64,000 nt of DNA from Sinorhizobium sp. RAC02 (lineage in GTDB: Bacteria > Pseudomonadota > Alphaproteobacteria > Rhizobiales > Rhizobiaceae). The stretch spans positions 744,001 to 808,000 of the forward strand of contig NZ_CP016450.1 in NCBI RefSeq assembly GCF_001713395.1, read 5' to 3'. Shown piece after piece: positions 1 to 8,216 of this stretch. The notes under the pieces are model-generated. The model was not told the DNA's origin. It saw nothing but the letters and a program-made list of their open reading frames with translations, and made no database searches. Position 1 is the stretch's first letter. The number at the start of each line of letters is the position of its first letter. Made by a program: the position numbers and the translations under genes.

Positions 1-1
1 C

Positions 2-1237
2 AACCAGGCGGTCGCGACAGTGCCTTCGGTGCGCACCTTCGCCATGCAGCCGAACAGTCTCGGCATCCGCGGCGCCGGCAACGGCCTCCAGGTCGCGCTC
101 GTCGGCAACGACTATACCAAGCTCGGCAACGCCGCGGCCGAACTCGTGCGCAAGATCGAGGACAGCGGTCGCTTCCAGAACGTGCGCCTGAACTATGAGG
201 CCAACCAGGCACAGCTCTCGGTGACGATCGACCGCGAACGTGCCGCCGACCTCGGCATCGACATTACCGGCCTGTCCACGGCCTTGCAGGCGATGCTGGA
301 AGGCACGAGCGTCGTCGATATCTATGTCGAGGGGCAGGCCTATCCCGTCAAACTCTCCTCGACGACCCAGCCGATCAACGATCCGATGGATCTCGAAAAC
401 ATCTTCCTGAAGACCGGCGATGGCAAGATCGTACCGATGTCCTCGATCGCCTCGCTGGAAGAGAAGGCCGTCGCGCCGCAGCTTTCGCGCGAGCAGCAAT
501 TGCGCGCCGTTTCGCTCTCGGCCGGTCTCAAGGATGGCCTTGCACTCGGCGATGCGCTTGCGATGGTGCAGGAGATGGCCGAGCCGCTGCTGCCGGAAGG
601 CTCGCGCCTGATGCCGATGGCGGAAGCGGCGACGCTGCAGGAGAATTCGAGCGGCCTTGCCGTCACCTTCGGCTTCGCCCTCATCATCATCTTCCTCGTG
701 CTGGCCGCGCAGTTCGAGAGCTTCGTCAGCGCCATCATCATCATGGTGACGGTGCCGCTCGGGCTTGCCTGCGCCGTCTTCGCAATGATCCTGACGGGCA
801 CGACGCTCAACATCTACAGCCAGATCGGGCTCGTCCTGCTCGTCGGCATCATGGCTAAGAACGGCATCCTGATCGTCGAATTTGCCAACCAGCTGCGCGA
901 CCGCGGACAGGATATCCGCAGTGCCATCGAAAACGCCTCGAACATCCGCCTGCGCCCGGTCATGATGACGATGATCGCCACCGTCGTCGGTGCCGTGCCG
1001 CTGGTGCTGGCAAGCGGCGCGGGTGCGGAGGCGCGTGTCTCGCTCGGCTGGGTGCTCGTCGGTGGCCTTGGCCTTGCGACGGTCGTCACGCTCTACCTGA
1101 CACCCGTCGCCTATCTGGTGATCGCCCGCTTTACCAGCCCGCACGCCGACGAGGAACGGCGCCTTGCCGCCGAGTTGCAGCACGCCGAGACCCTTTCCAA
1201 GGGCGGCGACGGCGCCCTGCCGCAACCGGCGGAGTGA
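2..1237 (+). CDS. RND efflux permease, C-terminal part (cut by left edge)
   Basis: Inner-membrane proton-driven resistance-nodulation-division permease of the AcrB/HAE1 type, which exports hydrophobic compounds with a periplasmic adaptor and an outer-membrane channel. The frame is open to the left edge, so the true start and the N-terminal half are missing; the GTG at 20 is only internal. About 410 residues remain: periplasmic porter/docking sequence, then the second membrane half with hydrophobic segments around residues 215-365. The segment IYSQIGLVLLVGIMAKNGI, followed by NQLRDRG, is a family hallmark. The C-terminal tail after the last helix is charged. No partner adaptor is visible to the right, so it would have to lie upstream, outside the window. 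The family call is certain; the substrate is unknown. Confidence 0.93.
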   Translation, partial: NQAVATVPSVRTFAMQPNSLGIRGAGNGLQVALVGNDYTKLGNAAAELVRKIEDSGRFQNVRLNYEANQAQLSVTIDRERAADLGIDITGLSTALQAMLEGTSVVDIYVEGQAYPVKLSSTTQPINDPMDLENIFLKTGDGKIVPMSSIASLEEKAVAPQLSREQQLRAVSLSAGLKDGLALGDALAMVQEMAEPLLPEGSRLMPMAEAATLQENSSGLAVTFGFALIIIFLVLAAQFESFVSAIIIMVTVPLGLACAVFAMILTGTTLNIYSQIGLVLLVGIMAKNGILIVEFANQLRDRGQDIRSAIENASNIRLRPVMMTMIATVVGAVPLVLASGAGAEARVSLGWVLVGGLGLATVVTLYLTPVAYLVIARFTSPHADEERRLAAELQHAETLSKGGDGALPQPAE

Positions 1238-1337
1238 CGGCCGGACAGTCGCGGCCGGAAATGCTGATGAGGATCGGATATTGCTGCTGGACAGCCGGGC
1301 GCCAATTTGCTGAGTAAACCCCACAGGCAGTGAGGGT

Positions 1338-2756
1338 ATGACGATGGCATTGGCGGATATCAGGAGTGGCACGCGCAACGAGCAGGGCATTGCCGAGATA
1401 TTGCCGCGTCTTGCCGAGCGTTTCGGCCAACGTTTCCAGACCGGCGAAGCGATCCGCGCCCAGCATGCGCACACCACGACCTATATCCCCGCCCAGCTTC
1501 CCGATGGTGTCGTGTTCGTCGAGACTGCCGAAGAGGTGAAGGCGATCGTCAGTCTCTGCGCGGAACTAAAGGTGCCGGTCATACCCTTCGGCACCGGCTC
1601 CTCGCTGGAGGGGCAGGTGAATGCGCCGCACGGCGGAATCTCCATCGATTTCAGCAATATGAAGCGCGTGCTGGAGGTGAACGCCGAGGATCTCGATTGC
1701 ACGGTCGAGCCGGGCATCACCCGCGAGGAGCTGAATACCTATCTGCGCGATACCGGCCTGTTCTTCCCGATCGATCCGGGCGCCAATGCCTCGCTCGGCG
1801 GCATGACCTCGACACGGGCCTCCGGCACGAATGCCGTTCGCTACGGCACGATGAAGGACAACGTGCTGGCCGTGACCGCCGTGACGGCAACCGGCGAGGA
1901 AATCCGCACCGCCCGCCGTGCGCGAAAGTCGTCGGCGGGGTATGACCTGACACGCCTCTTCGTCGGTGCCGAGGGCACGCTCGGCGTCTTGACCTCTATC
2001 ACGCTACGCCTCCAGGGCATTCCGTCTGTCATCGCTGGCGGCATTTGCGGCTTTCCGACCTTGAAGGACGCCTGCGATGCCGTGATCATGACGATCCAGC
2101 TCGGCATCCCCGTCGCGCGGATCGAGCTGGTCAACACCCTGCAGATCAAGGCCTGCAACGCCTATTCGGGCCTCACGCTGCCGGAGCAACCGACGTTGTT
2201 CGTGGAATTCCACGGCAATGAGGACAGTGTTCGCCTGCAGTCTGAGGAATTCGGCGCGATTGCCGGGGAATGCGGCGGTGGCGAATTTCAGTGGACTTCG
2301 GATGCCGAGGAGCGCGCGAAGCTCTGGAAGGCGCGGCACAATGTCTATTGGGCGGCCAAGGCGCTTCGGCCGGGTTACTCCGTCATCGCGACCGATGTCT
2401 GCGTGCCGATCTCCAGGCTCGCCGACTGCGTGGCGCAAACCGAGGCCGATATCGAGGAACATGGCCTGCTGGCGCCGATCGTCGGGCATGCGGGCGACGG
2501 CAACTTCCATGTCAGCCTCGTCTTCGATGACAAGGACCCCACCCATGTGGCCCAGGTCGAGGCCTTTGTCGGCCGGCTCAATGCCCGTGCGCTTGCCATG
2601 GACGGCACCTGCACCGGCGAACATGGTATAGGGCAGGGCAAACAATCCTTCCTGCCGGGCGAGCTTGGCGGCTCGGTTCTGCTCATGCAGCAGATCAAGC
2701 AGGCGCTCGATCCGGACAACATTCTGAACCCGGGCAAGATTTTTTCGACCCTCTAG
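1338..2756 (+). CDS. FAD-linked oxidase, D-lactate/glycolate dehydrogenase type
   Basis: A 472-residue flavoprotein of the GlcD/Dld family that oxidises a 2-hydroxy acid to the 2-oxo acid. The FAD_binding_4 domain fills the N-terminal half: PFGTGSSLEG at about 83-92, then PGANASLGGM, SAGYDLTRLFVG and GAEGTLGV. The FAD-oxidase C-terminal domain carries HAGDGNFH and GEHGIGQGK, which in this family contribute the active-site histidine and metal/substrate ligands. It ends in the usual LDPDNILNPGKIF. GTGAGGG precedes the ATG at 1338; a second in-frame ATG lies 6 bases on. It stands alone, without glcE/glcF-like partners, which favours a single-subunit D-lactate dehydrogenase over a three-subunit glycolate oxidase. 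Substrate not proven. Confidence 0.9.
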   Translation: MTMALADIRSGTRNEQGIAEILPRLAERFGQRFQTGEAIRAQHAHTTTYIPAQLPDGVVFVETAEEVKAIVSLCAELKVPVIPFGTGSSLEGQVNAPHGGISIDFSNMKRVLEVNAEDLDCTVEPGITREELNTYLRDTGLFFPIDPGANASLGGMTSTRASGTNAVRYGTMKDNVLAVTAVTATGEEIRTARRARKSSAGYDLTRLFVGAEGTLGVLTSITLRLQGIPSVIAGGICGFPTLKDACDAVIMTIQLGIPVARIELVNTLQIKACNAYSGLTLPEQPTLFVEFHGNEDSVRLQSEEFGAIAGECGGGEFQWTSDAEERAKLWKARHNVYWAAKALRPGYSVIATDVCVPISRLADCVAQTEADIEEHGLLAPIVGHAGDGNFHVSLVFDDKDPTHVAQVEAFVGRLNARALAMDGTCTGEHGIGQGKQSFLPGELGGSVLLMQQIKQALDPDNILNPGKIFSTL

Positions 2757-2807
2757 CGGACGTTCGCGTTATCCTGACGGAACGAAACGGAATTCAAGGC
2801 AGGCTGC

Positions 2808-5800
2808 GTGCTTTCTAGGATCATGCTCTTCGTTGGCGGCTTGGTGGTCGTGGCGCTCTTTGCGGCGCTGCTTGCACCGCTTTTCGTCGACTGGACCAGC
2901 TTTCGGCAGGATTTCGAGCGCGAGGCGAGCCGCATCATGGGACGCCCCGTCACCGTGCACGGCAGCGTCGATGCGCGGCTCATCCCGTTTCCCTCGGTGA
3001 CACTCAACGACGTGCGCGTCGGCGCGCCGGAAGAGGGCAAGCCGCTGGTCGAAATCGCGCGCTTTTCCATGGATGCGGAACTGGCGCCGTTTTTGTCCGG
3101 CGAGGCACTGATCTTCGACATGCGCATCGAAGGCCCCAAGGCGCGTATCAAACTCTTCCAGGACGGCACGCTCGACTGGGCGCGTGGTCGGAAATCCGAT
3201 ATTCCGGCCCGCACCGTCATCCTCGAAAATGTCGAGATCAGCGGCGGCGAGATCGAGTTCGTCGACGAACAGACCGGCCGCACGCGCCATGTCACCGGGC
3301 TTGATGCGCAGATTTCGGCCAAGTCGCTGGGCGGCCCGTGGCGCATCGATGGCCGAGCGGCGCTCGATGGCGAGAGCGGCGCGTTCCAGCTTTCGAGCGG
3401 GCAACTGGAGAACGGTGCCCTCTCGATGCGCGCCCGCGTGGTGCCCGACCGGCTTTCCTTCACCGCCGATCTCGACGGCGCGCTGAGGGTTGTCGATTTC
3501 CGCCCGCTCTATGACGGCGCCTTCACCCTGTCGGAAAAGCCGCGGCCGAAGGGCGAGGGGGCGCCTGAGCCGATCCGCGTCGCCGGCAAGTTCGAGCTCT
3601 CCAACGAACGCATCCGCATCCCCGAATACCGTCTGGAAGCCGGGCCGCGGGACGACCCCTATGTCGTCACCGGCGAGGCGACCCTTGATACCGGCCGCGC
3701 GCCGGAATTCCTGCTGATCGCCGATGGCCAGCAGATCGATGTCAGCCGCATCGGCAACAGCGGCGAGGCGGGCAAGACTGGCCGCAATCCGCAGGTCACC
3801 GTCCGCCAACGGCTTCAGGCGCTGCTCGCCATTGCCGCCGATATCCCGATCCCGCAGGTGCCGGGCCGCGCGAGCCTCTTCCTGCCCGCCGTGGTGGTGG
3901 GCGATACGACGGTGCGCGAAGTGCGTCTCGACGTGAAGCCGGACGGCGACGGCTGGAAAATCGACCGGGCGGATGCGCTTCTGCCCGGGCGCACCGCGCT
4001 TGAAGCAAAAGGGCGGCTGATGCTGCGGGAAAACCGCGGCTTCGTCGGCGATCTCCTGGTTGCCTCCAATCAGCCATCGGGACTTGCGACCTGGCTTGCC
4101 GGTTCCGTCGATCCTGAAATTCGCAAGCTGAAGACGGCCGGTTTCTCCGCCCAGGTGAACCTGACGGATGAGTTGCAGCGGTTTGAAAATCTCGAAATCG
4201 CGATTGGCGAGGCCTCGCTGCTGGGCCGACTGGAACGGGAATCCCGCGCGGACGCGTCGCCCACCCTGTCGCTCCAACTGCACGGCAACGAAGTCGAACT
4301 GGAATCCCTTCAGGCCCTGGTCGGCCTCGTCGCGGGCGATGCATCCGTTTCGACAGTGCTGGAGCACTCGATCGCGCTCGACATCAAGGCAGATCGTTTC
4401 AACGCCTTTGGTGAGGCCGCCTCGGGCGTCAATGCCGCCCTTACCGTCAAGGATGGCCTGCTGACGCTGAACCGGCTCATGGTCGCCTCGCTGGAGGGAG
4501 TGGAGCTTTCGGCAAGCGGTACGCTCGGGGGCACGCTTCTCGCGCCAAGCGCCGGGCTCGACATGACGGTGAAGGCGGCTGTGATGCGTCCGGTCGCGGA
4601 CCTTCTGTCGCGGCATCTCCCGGCACATCCCGTGCTCAGCCGCTTTGTCGCCAATGCCGGCTACTACGACAATGCCGATCTCACGGTCCGGGCCGCCGTT
4701 TCCGGCGAAGACGGAGGCCCGGCGACCGTCACGGTGAATGGCCCCGTCAACGAGGGCCGCGTTGAACTGAAACTGTCGGCTGCGACGCTTGCCGATCTGC
4801 TGCGCGGCCGCAATTTCGAGCTGGACGGCAGCATCTTCAATCCGCAGTCCGTCGTGCTGGCCGGGCAAATCGGGCTCGATCCGCTGCCGTTCGATGCCGA
4901 TCCGGATGCCAGCGTGACATTCCGGGCCGCGCAACCGGAAGCGGGGCCGGCTGATGTTTCGGCCGCCTTCAATGCCGGCAACACTTCGATTTCGGCGAAG
5001 GGCAAGGCGGCCCTGTCGGCGGAAAGTTTCCTGAGTGGTTCGCTGGCTCTTTCCGCCAAGAGCGATGATATCGAACCCTACCTGATGATGAACGCGATCG
5101 CCCTGCCGCAGGTGGGGGCTGGCCTGCCGCTGACCTTGCAGGCTGCCGTGGCCACCAGCGCCGAGGCCATCGCGATCAGCGATATTGTCGGCGAGGCCGA
5201 CCGCAATGCCTTTTCGGGCGCGCTGACACTCGACCGAACCGCGGCGATGCTGAAAGGCACGGGCACGCTGCGCTTCGATACGGTCGACTTTCCGTTTCTC
5301 GCCGAAGCGGTGGCAGGTCCGGTGACGGATATGGTCGAGGGCGGCTTGAATCCTGCACCGCTTGTGCAGCCGCTCCAGGATACTGCGGACATGTCCATTG
5401 CCCTGGAGGCAGGATCCTTCTGGCCGGGCCTTTATGGCGCAGTGGGAGGTTTCAAGAGTAATCTCATCTGGAAGGGCGGTGAACTGACGCTGACCGACAT
5501 GGCCGGTGACTGGCTGGGCGGAAAATTGTCCGGCCGGATCAAGGTCGCCAATGCGGAGGAAAACGGGCTGTTCGAGGCACGCGCCACGCTTTCCGGTGCC
5601 GATCTTTCGAAAATCGTCTGGGCCGGGCCGAAAGGCACGGTTGCCACGGGCAAGGCAGATGTGACGCTTGCCGTCGACGCATCCGGCAAGAGTGTGCGCG
5701 CCATGGTCGAAGGTGCGAGCGGTTCGGGCGAGGTGCAGGTCTCCGATCTTGTTGTGAACGGGCTGGATACCGGCGCGCTGCCCGCACTCCTGGCGGAAGC

Positions 5801-6608
5801 GGATCGCCTCGACGGCGATATCACGGCGGAGCGCGTGGCGGCTTTCGCATCCGATGTGATTTTGAAGGGCGAGGCGGCTTTGGGCGCGGTGCGCATTCCC
5901 TTTGCGCTTGCGGGCGGCAAGCTGCGCGTCCAGAGCGTAACCGGAGAGGATAGCCGCGCAGCGCTTGTCGGCGATGCGGATATCGATCTTGCCAATGATA
6001 CGATGGTCGGAAAGCTGGCGGTCACCTACAAGGCCGGCGACGAGGCTCTTGCCGGCGCCGATCCCGAGGTCGCGCTCTCCTATCGCGGCCTTATCGAAGC
6101 GCCGGGTGTCGAACTCGATGTCCAGCCGCTTGCCAACTACCTGTCGCTTCGCCGTTTCGAAACGGAACGCCGGCGCGTGGAAACGCTCCAGGCCAATGTG
6201 CTCGAGAAGCAGCGGTTGCGGCGTGAAGCTGCCCTTTACCGCTCGCGGACGGAGGCGCGTGCAGCACTTGCCGAGGCCATGCGTCTTCAGACGGAAGAGG
6301 AAGAACGCCGCCGCGTCGAAGCGCGTAAACGGGCCGATGAGGAGCGCACGACCCGCGCGGCCGCGGAAGAGGCCGAACGCACCCGCCGCAAGGCGGCAGA
6401 TGACGCCCGTCTTCTCCTGGAGGCACAGGAGCAGGCACGCCGCCTTGCCGAACAGCGTGCTGCCGAAGAGGCCAAAAGAGCGGAAGATGAGGCGACACGC
6501 CGCCGACTGCCGGTGTCGCCTGAAGACGGCGTCGAGCGCGGCGGCGAGTTATCACCGCTCGATAGCGGCCAGAACCTGAACTTCGACTCGCTGCCGGGCG
6601 TCAATTAA
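2808..6608 (+). CDS. AsmA family envelope protein with C-terminal coiled coil
   Basis: A very large protein (1266 residues from the GTG at 2808; an ATG lies five codons later). An N-terminal membrane anchor of about 25 hydrophobic residues is followed by FVDWTSFR and a chorein-like N-terminus typical of AsmA proteins (GRPVTVHG, then a P-S-V-T-L-N-D-V pattern). A long beta-rich periplasmic body follows. AsmA/TamB/YhdP relatives are now seen as bridges that move phospholipid between the membranes; that role here is inference from the family. The last about 130 residues are a highly charged Arg/Glu/Ala coiled coil, unusual for the family and probably a separate interaction module. AAGGCAGG precedes the GTG. 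Its stop codon overlaps the stop of the convergent ribbon-helix-helix gene (shared TTAA). Confidence 0.85.
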   Translation: MLSRIMLFVGGLVVVALFAALLAPLFVDWTSFRQDFEREASRIMGRPVTVHGSVDARLIPFPSVTLNDVRVGAPEEGKPLVEIARFSMDAELAPFLSGEALIFDMRIEGPKARIKLFQDGTLDWARGRKSDIPARTVILENVEISGGEIEFVDEQTGRTRHVTGLDAQISAKSLGGPWRIDGRAALDGESGAFQLSSGQLENGALSMRARVVPDRLSFTADLDGALRVVDFRPLYDGAFTLSEKPRPKGEGAPEPIRVAGKFELSNERIRIPEYRLEAGPRDDPYVVTGEATLDTGRAPEFLLIADGQQIDVSRIGNSGEAGKTGRNPQVTVRQRLQALLAIAADIPIPQVPGRASLFLPAVVVGDTTVREVRLDVKPDGDGWKIDRADALLPGRTALEAKGRLMLRENRGFVGDLLVASNQPSGLATWLAGSVDPEIRKLKTAGFSAQVNLTDELQRFENLEIAIGEASLLGRLERESRADASPTLSLQLHGNEVELESLQALVGLVAGDASVSTVLEHSIALDIKADRFNAFGEAASGVNAALTVKDGLLTLNRLMVASLEGVELSASGTLGGTLLAPSAGLDMTVKAAVMRPVADLLSRHLPAHPVLSRFVANAGYYDNADLTVRAAVSGEDGGPATVTVNGPVNEGRVELKLSAATLADLLRGRNFELDGSIFNPQSVVLAGQIGLDPLPFDADPDASVTFRAAQPEAGPADVSAAFNAGNTSISAKGKAALSAESFLSGSLALSAKSDDIEPYLMMNAIALPQVGAGLPLTLQAAVATSAEAIAISDIVGEADRNAFSGALTLDRTAAMLKGTGTLRFDTVDFPFLAEAVAGPVTDMVEGGLNPAPLVQPLQDTADMSIALEAGSFWPGLYGAVGGFKSNLIWKGGELTLTDMAGDWLGGKLSGRIKVANAEENGLFEARATLSGADLSKIVWAGPKGTVATGKADVTLAVDASGKSVRAMVEGASGSGEVQVSDLVVNGLDTGALPALLAEADRLDGDITAERVAAFASDVILKGEAALGAVRIPFALAGGKLRVQSVTGEDSRAALVGDADIDLANDTMVGKLAVTYKAGDEALAGADPEVALSYRGLIEAPGVELDVQPLANYLSLRRFETERRRVETLQANVLEKQRLRREAALYRSRTEARAALAEAMRLQTEEEERRRVEARKRADEERTTRAAAEEAERTRRKAADDARLLLEAQEQARRLAEQRAAEEAKRAEDEATRRRLPVSPEDGVERGGELSPLDSGQNLNFDSLPGVN

Positions 6609-6838
6609 GCCGCGGCGTCGCCAGCCTGTCGCTTCAGCCAGTCCAGCACATGGAGGCGGAGCGCCGAGGAAAGGTTGCCGTCGACGCCGCGTGCGTCGTC
6701 GATTTCGCGAATGAGTGCTGCGACCGGGACGCCGCGTTCCTCGGCGATGGCCTTCAGCTCGTCATGGAAGGCGGGTTCGAGCGAAAAGCTCGTGCGATGG
6801 CCGTGCAGCGTGGTGGAGTATTTGCGGATCATGCCCAT
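6605..6838 (-). CDS. Ribbon-helix-helix domain protein (RHH_4 type)
   Basis: A protein of about 77 residues starting MGMIRKYSTTLHGHRTSFSL. The pattern of a short strand, ERGVPVAALIREID, then a helix is the ribbon-helix-helix fold of the PF13467 type found in rhizobia. It may bind DNA or pair with another small protein; no target is known. The frame is open further upstream, but family members start at this position, so I chose the ATG at 6838 (a second ATG lies two codons later). It lies downstream of the DUF4169 gene on the same strand, 64 bases away, and may share its transcript. Its stop overlaps the AsmA stop on the other strand by 4 bases. Confidence 0.82.
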   Translation of the reverse strand: MGMIRKYSTTLHGHRTSFSLEPAFHDELKAIAEERGVPVAALIREIDDARGVDGNLSSALRLHVLDWLKRQAGDAAA

Positions 6839-6902
6839 CTTTACGCGCTGATTCAGGGGATTGGCAGATCGAATCACAATTTTGCGACAAGGCTTTGAAA
6901 GT

Positions 6903-7100
6903 TCAGCCTTTATCCTCGTTGGGCCGCTCCAGGCGGGCCTGATCGAGGGTCTTTTGCGCCTTTTCATTCAGCGCGCGCGTCAGTGTCTTCTCCGCCTTGG
7001 TACGGCCGAAAGCGACGCGATTCTGCTCGGCCTGCGTCTCTTTTTCGGAGCGTGCCTTCTGCTTGCGGAACTGGCGGAGATTGACGACGTCGCCGCTCAT
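6903..7100 (-). CDS. DUF4169 family protein
   Basis: A 65-residue, very basic and Gln-rich protein starting MSGDVVNLRQFRKQKAR and containing FGRTKAEK, the signature of DUF4169. It is mostly charged helix, has no signal peptide, and its function is unknown. Members are small proteins of Rhizobiales and often sit beside a ribbon-helix-helix gene, as here. It starts 8 bases after the sspB stop, so the two are probably cotranscribed. High confidence that the gene is real; no functional claim. Confidence 0.88.
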   Translation of the reverse strand: MSGDVVNLRQFRKQKARSEKETQAEQNRVAFGRTKAEKTLTRALNEKAQKTLDQARLERPNEDKG

Positions 7101-7108
7101 CGCAAGGC

Positions 7109-7630
7109 TCAGTTCTTCTTGCGGAAGGAATCGAGCGAGACGACCGAACCGCCCTTGTTGTTGTCGTCGCCATCGGTCGGGGGCGTCGGCTCTTCGGTGG
7201 CGTCCTCGGTCTTTTCCGCGGCGGCCGGATAGGCCGTGATCTCGGCGGAATGTTCTTCCTCTTCCTCTACGGCTGGAACGTCGAACTCCAGTTCGAAGCT
7301 GACCGACGGGTCATAGAAACCGCGGATGGCATTGAACGGAATAACAAGCTTTTCCGGCGTGTCGGAGAAGGACAGGCCGATTTCGAACAGGCTTTCGGTG
7401 ACCTTCAGGTCCCAGAACTGGTGCTGGACGACGATGGTCATCTGCTCGGCATATTTTGCCTTGAGGTGCTGCGAGATGCGCACGCCGGGGGCATTGGTCA
7501 GGAAGGTGATGAAAAAATGATGCTCGCCGGGGAGATGCCCCGTGACCGCGACTTCGGACAAGACCTTGCGAATGACGCTCCGCAGCGCGTCCTGGGCGAG
7601 AATGTCGTATCGAATGTGGTCTTGCGCCAT
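7109..7630 (-). CDS. sspB: SspB family ClpXP adaptor (alpha-proteobacterial type)
   Basis: A 173-residue protein of the SspB family (PF04386). SspB tethers ssrA-tagged peptides from stalled ribosomes to the ClpXP protease. The folded domain covers about residues 1-125 (HFFITFLTNAPGVRIS, then MTIVVQHQFWDL and VIPFNAIRGFYDPSV). An acidic, flexible linker follows, and a short basic tail ending SLDSFRKKN probably docks on the ClpX N-domain, as in other SspB proteins. It lies directly downstream of ssrA on the same strand, so the tag RNA and its adaptor are neighbours. Confidence 0.92.
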   Translation of the reverse strand: MAQDHIRYDILAQDALRSVIRKVLSEVAVTGHLPGEHHFFITFLTNAPGVRISQHLKAKYAEQMTIVVQHQFWDLKVTESLFEIGLSFSDTPEKLVIPFNAIRGFYDPSVSFELEFDVPAVEEEEEHSAEITAYPAAAEKTEDATEEPTPPTDGDDNNKGGSVVSLDSFRKKN

Positions 7631-7710
7631 CCGTTCCTGTCTTTCTTCCTGCCTTTGTATTCAGGCATTTCATTAGGGCATTTCTGCGAATCGCAAAATG
7701 CTCCATCCGT

Positions 7711-7766
7711 TGTTTCGACGCAATTGCGGCGGCGAAATCGCCATGCACTTTTGCCGGAATTGCTCC
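7711..7766 (-). repeat. Rhizobial intergenic palindromic repeat, copy 1
   Basis: On the minus strand it reads GAGCAATTCCGGCAAAAGTG, a variable centre, then GCAATTGCGT. The two ends are imperfect inverted repeats. A close relative lies between ilvB and ilvH (21812-21864). I know this AGCAATTCC...GGAATTGCGT pattern as a frequent short intergenic element of rhizobial genomes. It lies in the ssrA-sspB spacer, which otherwise contains no gene. Confidence 0.6.
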
Positions 7767-7844
7767 AGTCCCACGCCTTGCGACACGAGTCATCTGGCAC
7801 AGCTATAGACCATTTCAAGGGATTGGAGAAGGTGAAGGCTTCTG

Positions 7845-8140
7845 TTGCCAGGTGCCTCCGAACCCCGCCTAAGAGTGCGACCCCTTAGGACTTGATTTGA
7901 AGTGTCACACCGCGATTAAGCAGCGAGACGAGCTTCCGCATAGTTGTCGTTTGCAACTACAAGTTTAGCCCGATAACGGCGGTACAATGCCGAGCAAAAA
8001 GTCGATCTTTACGCCCTTGTCGATCCTATTTCGCCCCCATCAAAAGCCGGTCGGTTGACCTGACCGGTTTTTGGTGGAGGCGCCGGGTACCGCCCCCGGG
8101 TCCAATGGGTTTATTACACCGCTCATTTATTGCCATAGCT
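7845..8140 (-). ncRNA. ssrA: Transfer-messenger RNA, circularly permuted two-piece form
   Basis: tmRNA rescues stalled ribosomes and tags the nascent peptide. Read on the minus strand, the acceptor piece comes first (about 8140-8072) and ends in a T-arm and a ...CTCCACCA 3' end at 8072. A hairpin spacer (8041-8071, CCGGTCAGG/CCGACCGG-like) would be removed. The coding piece begins GGGGGCGAAATAGGATCGAC at 8038. The tag frame is 7954-7916: resume codon GCA, peptide ANDNYAEARLAA, stop TAA. Placing the acceptor piece upstream of the coding piece is the known alpha-proteobacterial permutation. The outer ends (7845 and 8140) are approximate. sspB lies downstream on the same strand. Confidence 0.95.
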
Positions 8141-8216
8141 GCCGAGGCAGCAACCTACATATAGGCATTACCGCCGCCCAAGAAAAGGACTTTGTGAAAG
8201 GAATTCGCAATTCGGT

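Noticed and set aside
2769..4934. 721-codon open frame antisense to the AsmA-like gene
   Set aside because: No recognisable domain, biased Arg/His/Gly composition typical of the complement of a high-GC gene, and the plus strand has a clear protein.
7250..7888. 212-codon plus-strand frame over sspB and the ssrA 3' region
   Set aside because: Shadow of sspB and tmRNA; runs through the structured RNA gene.
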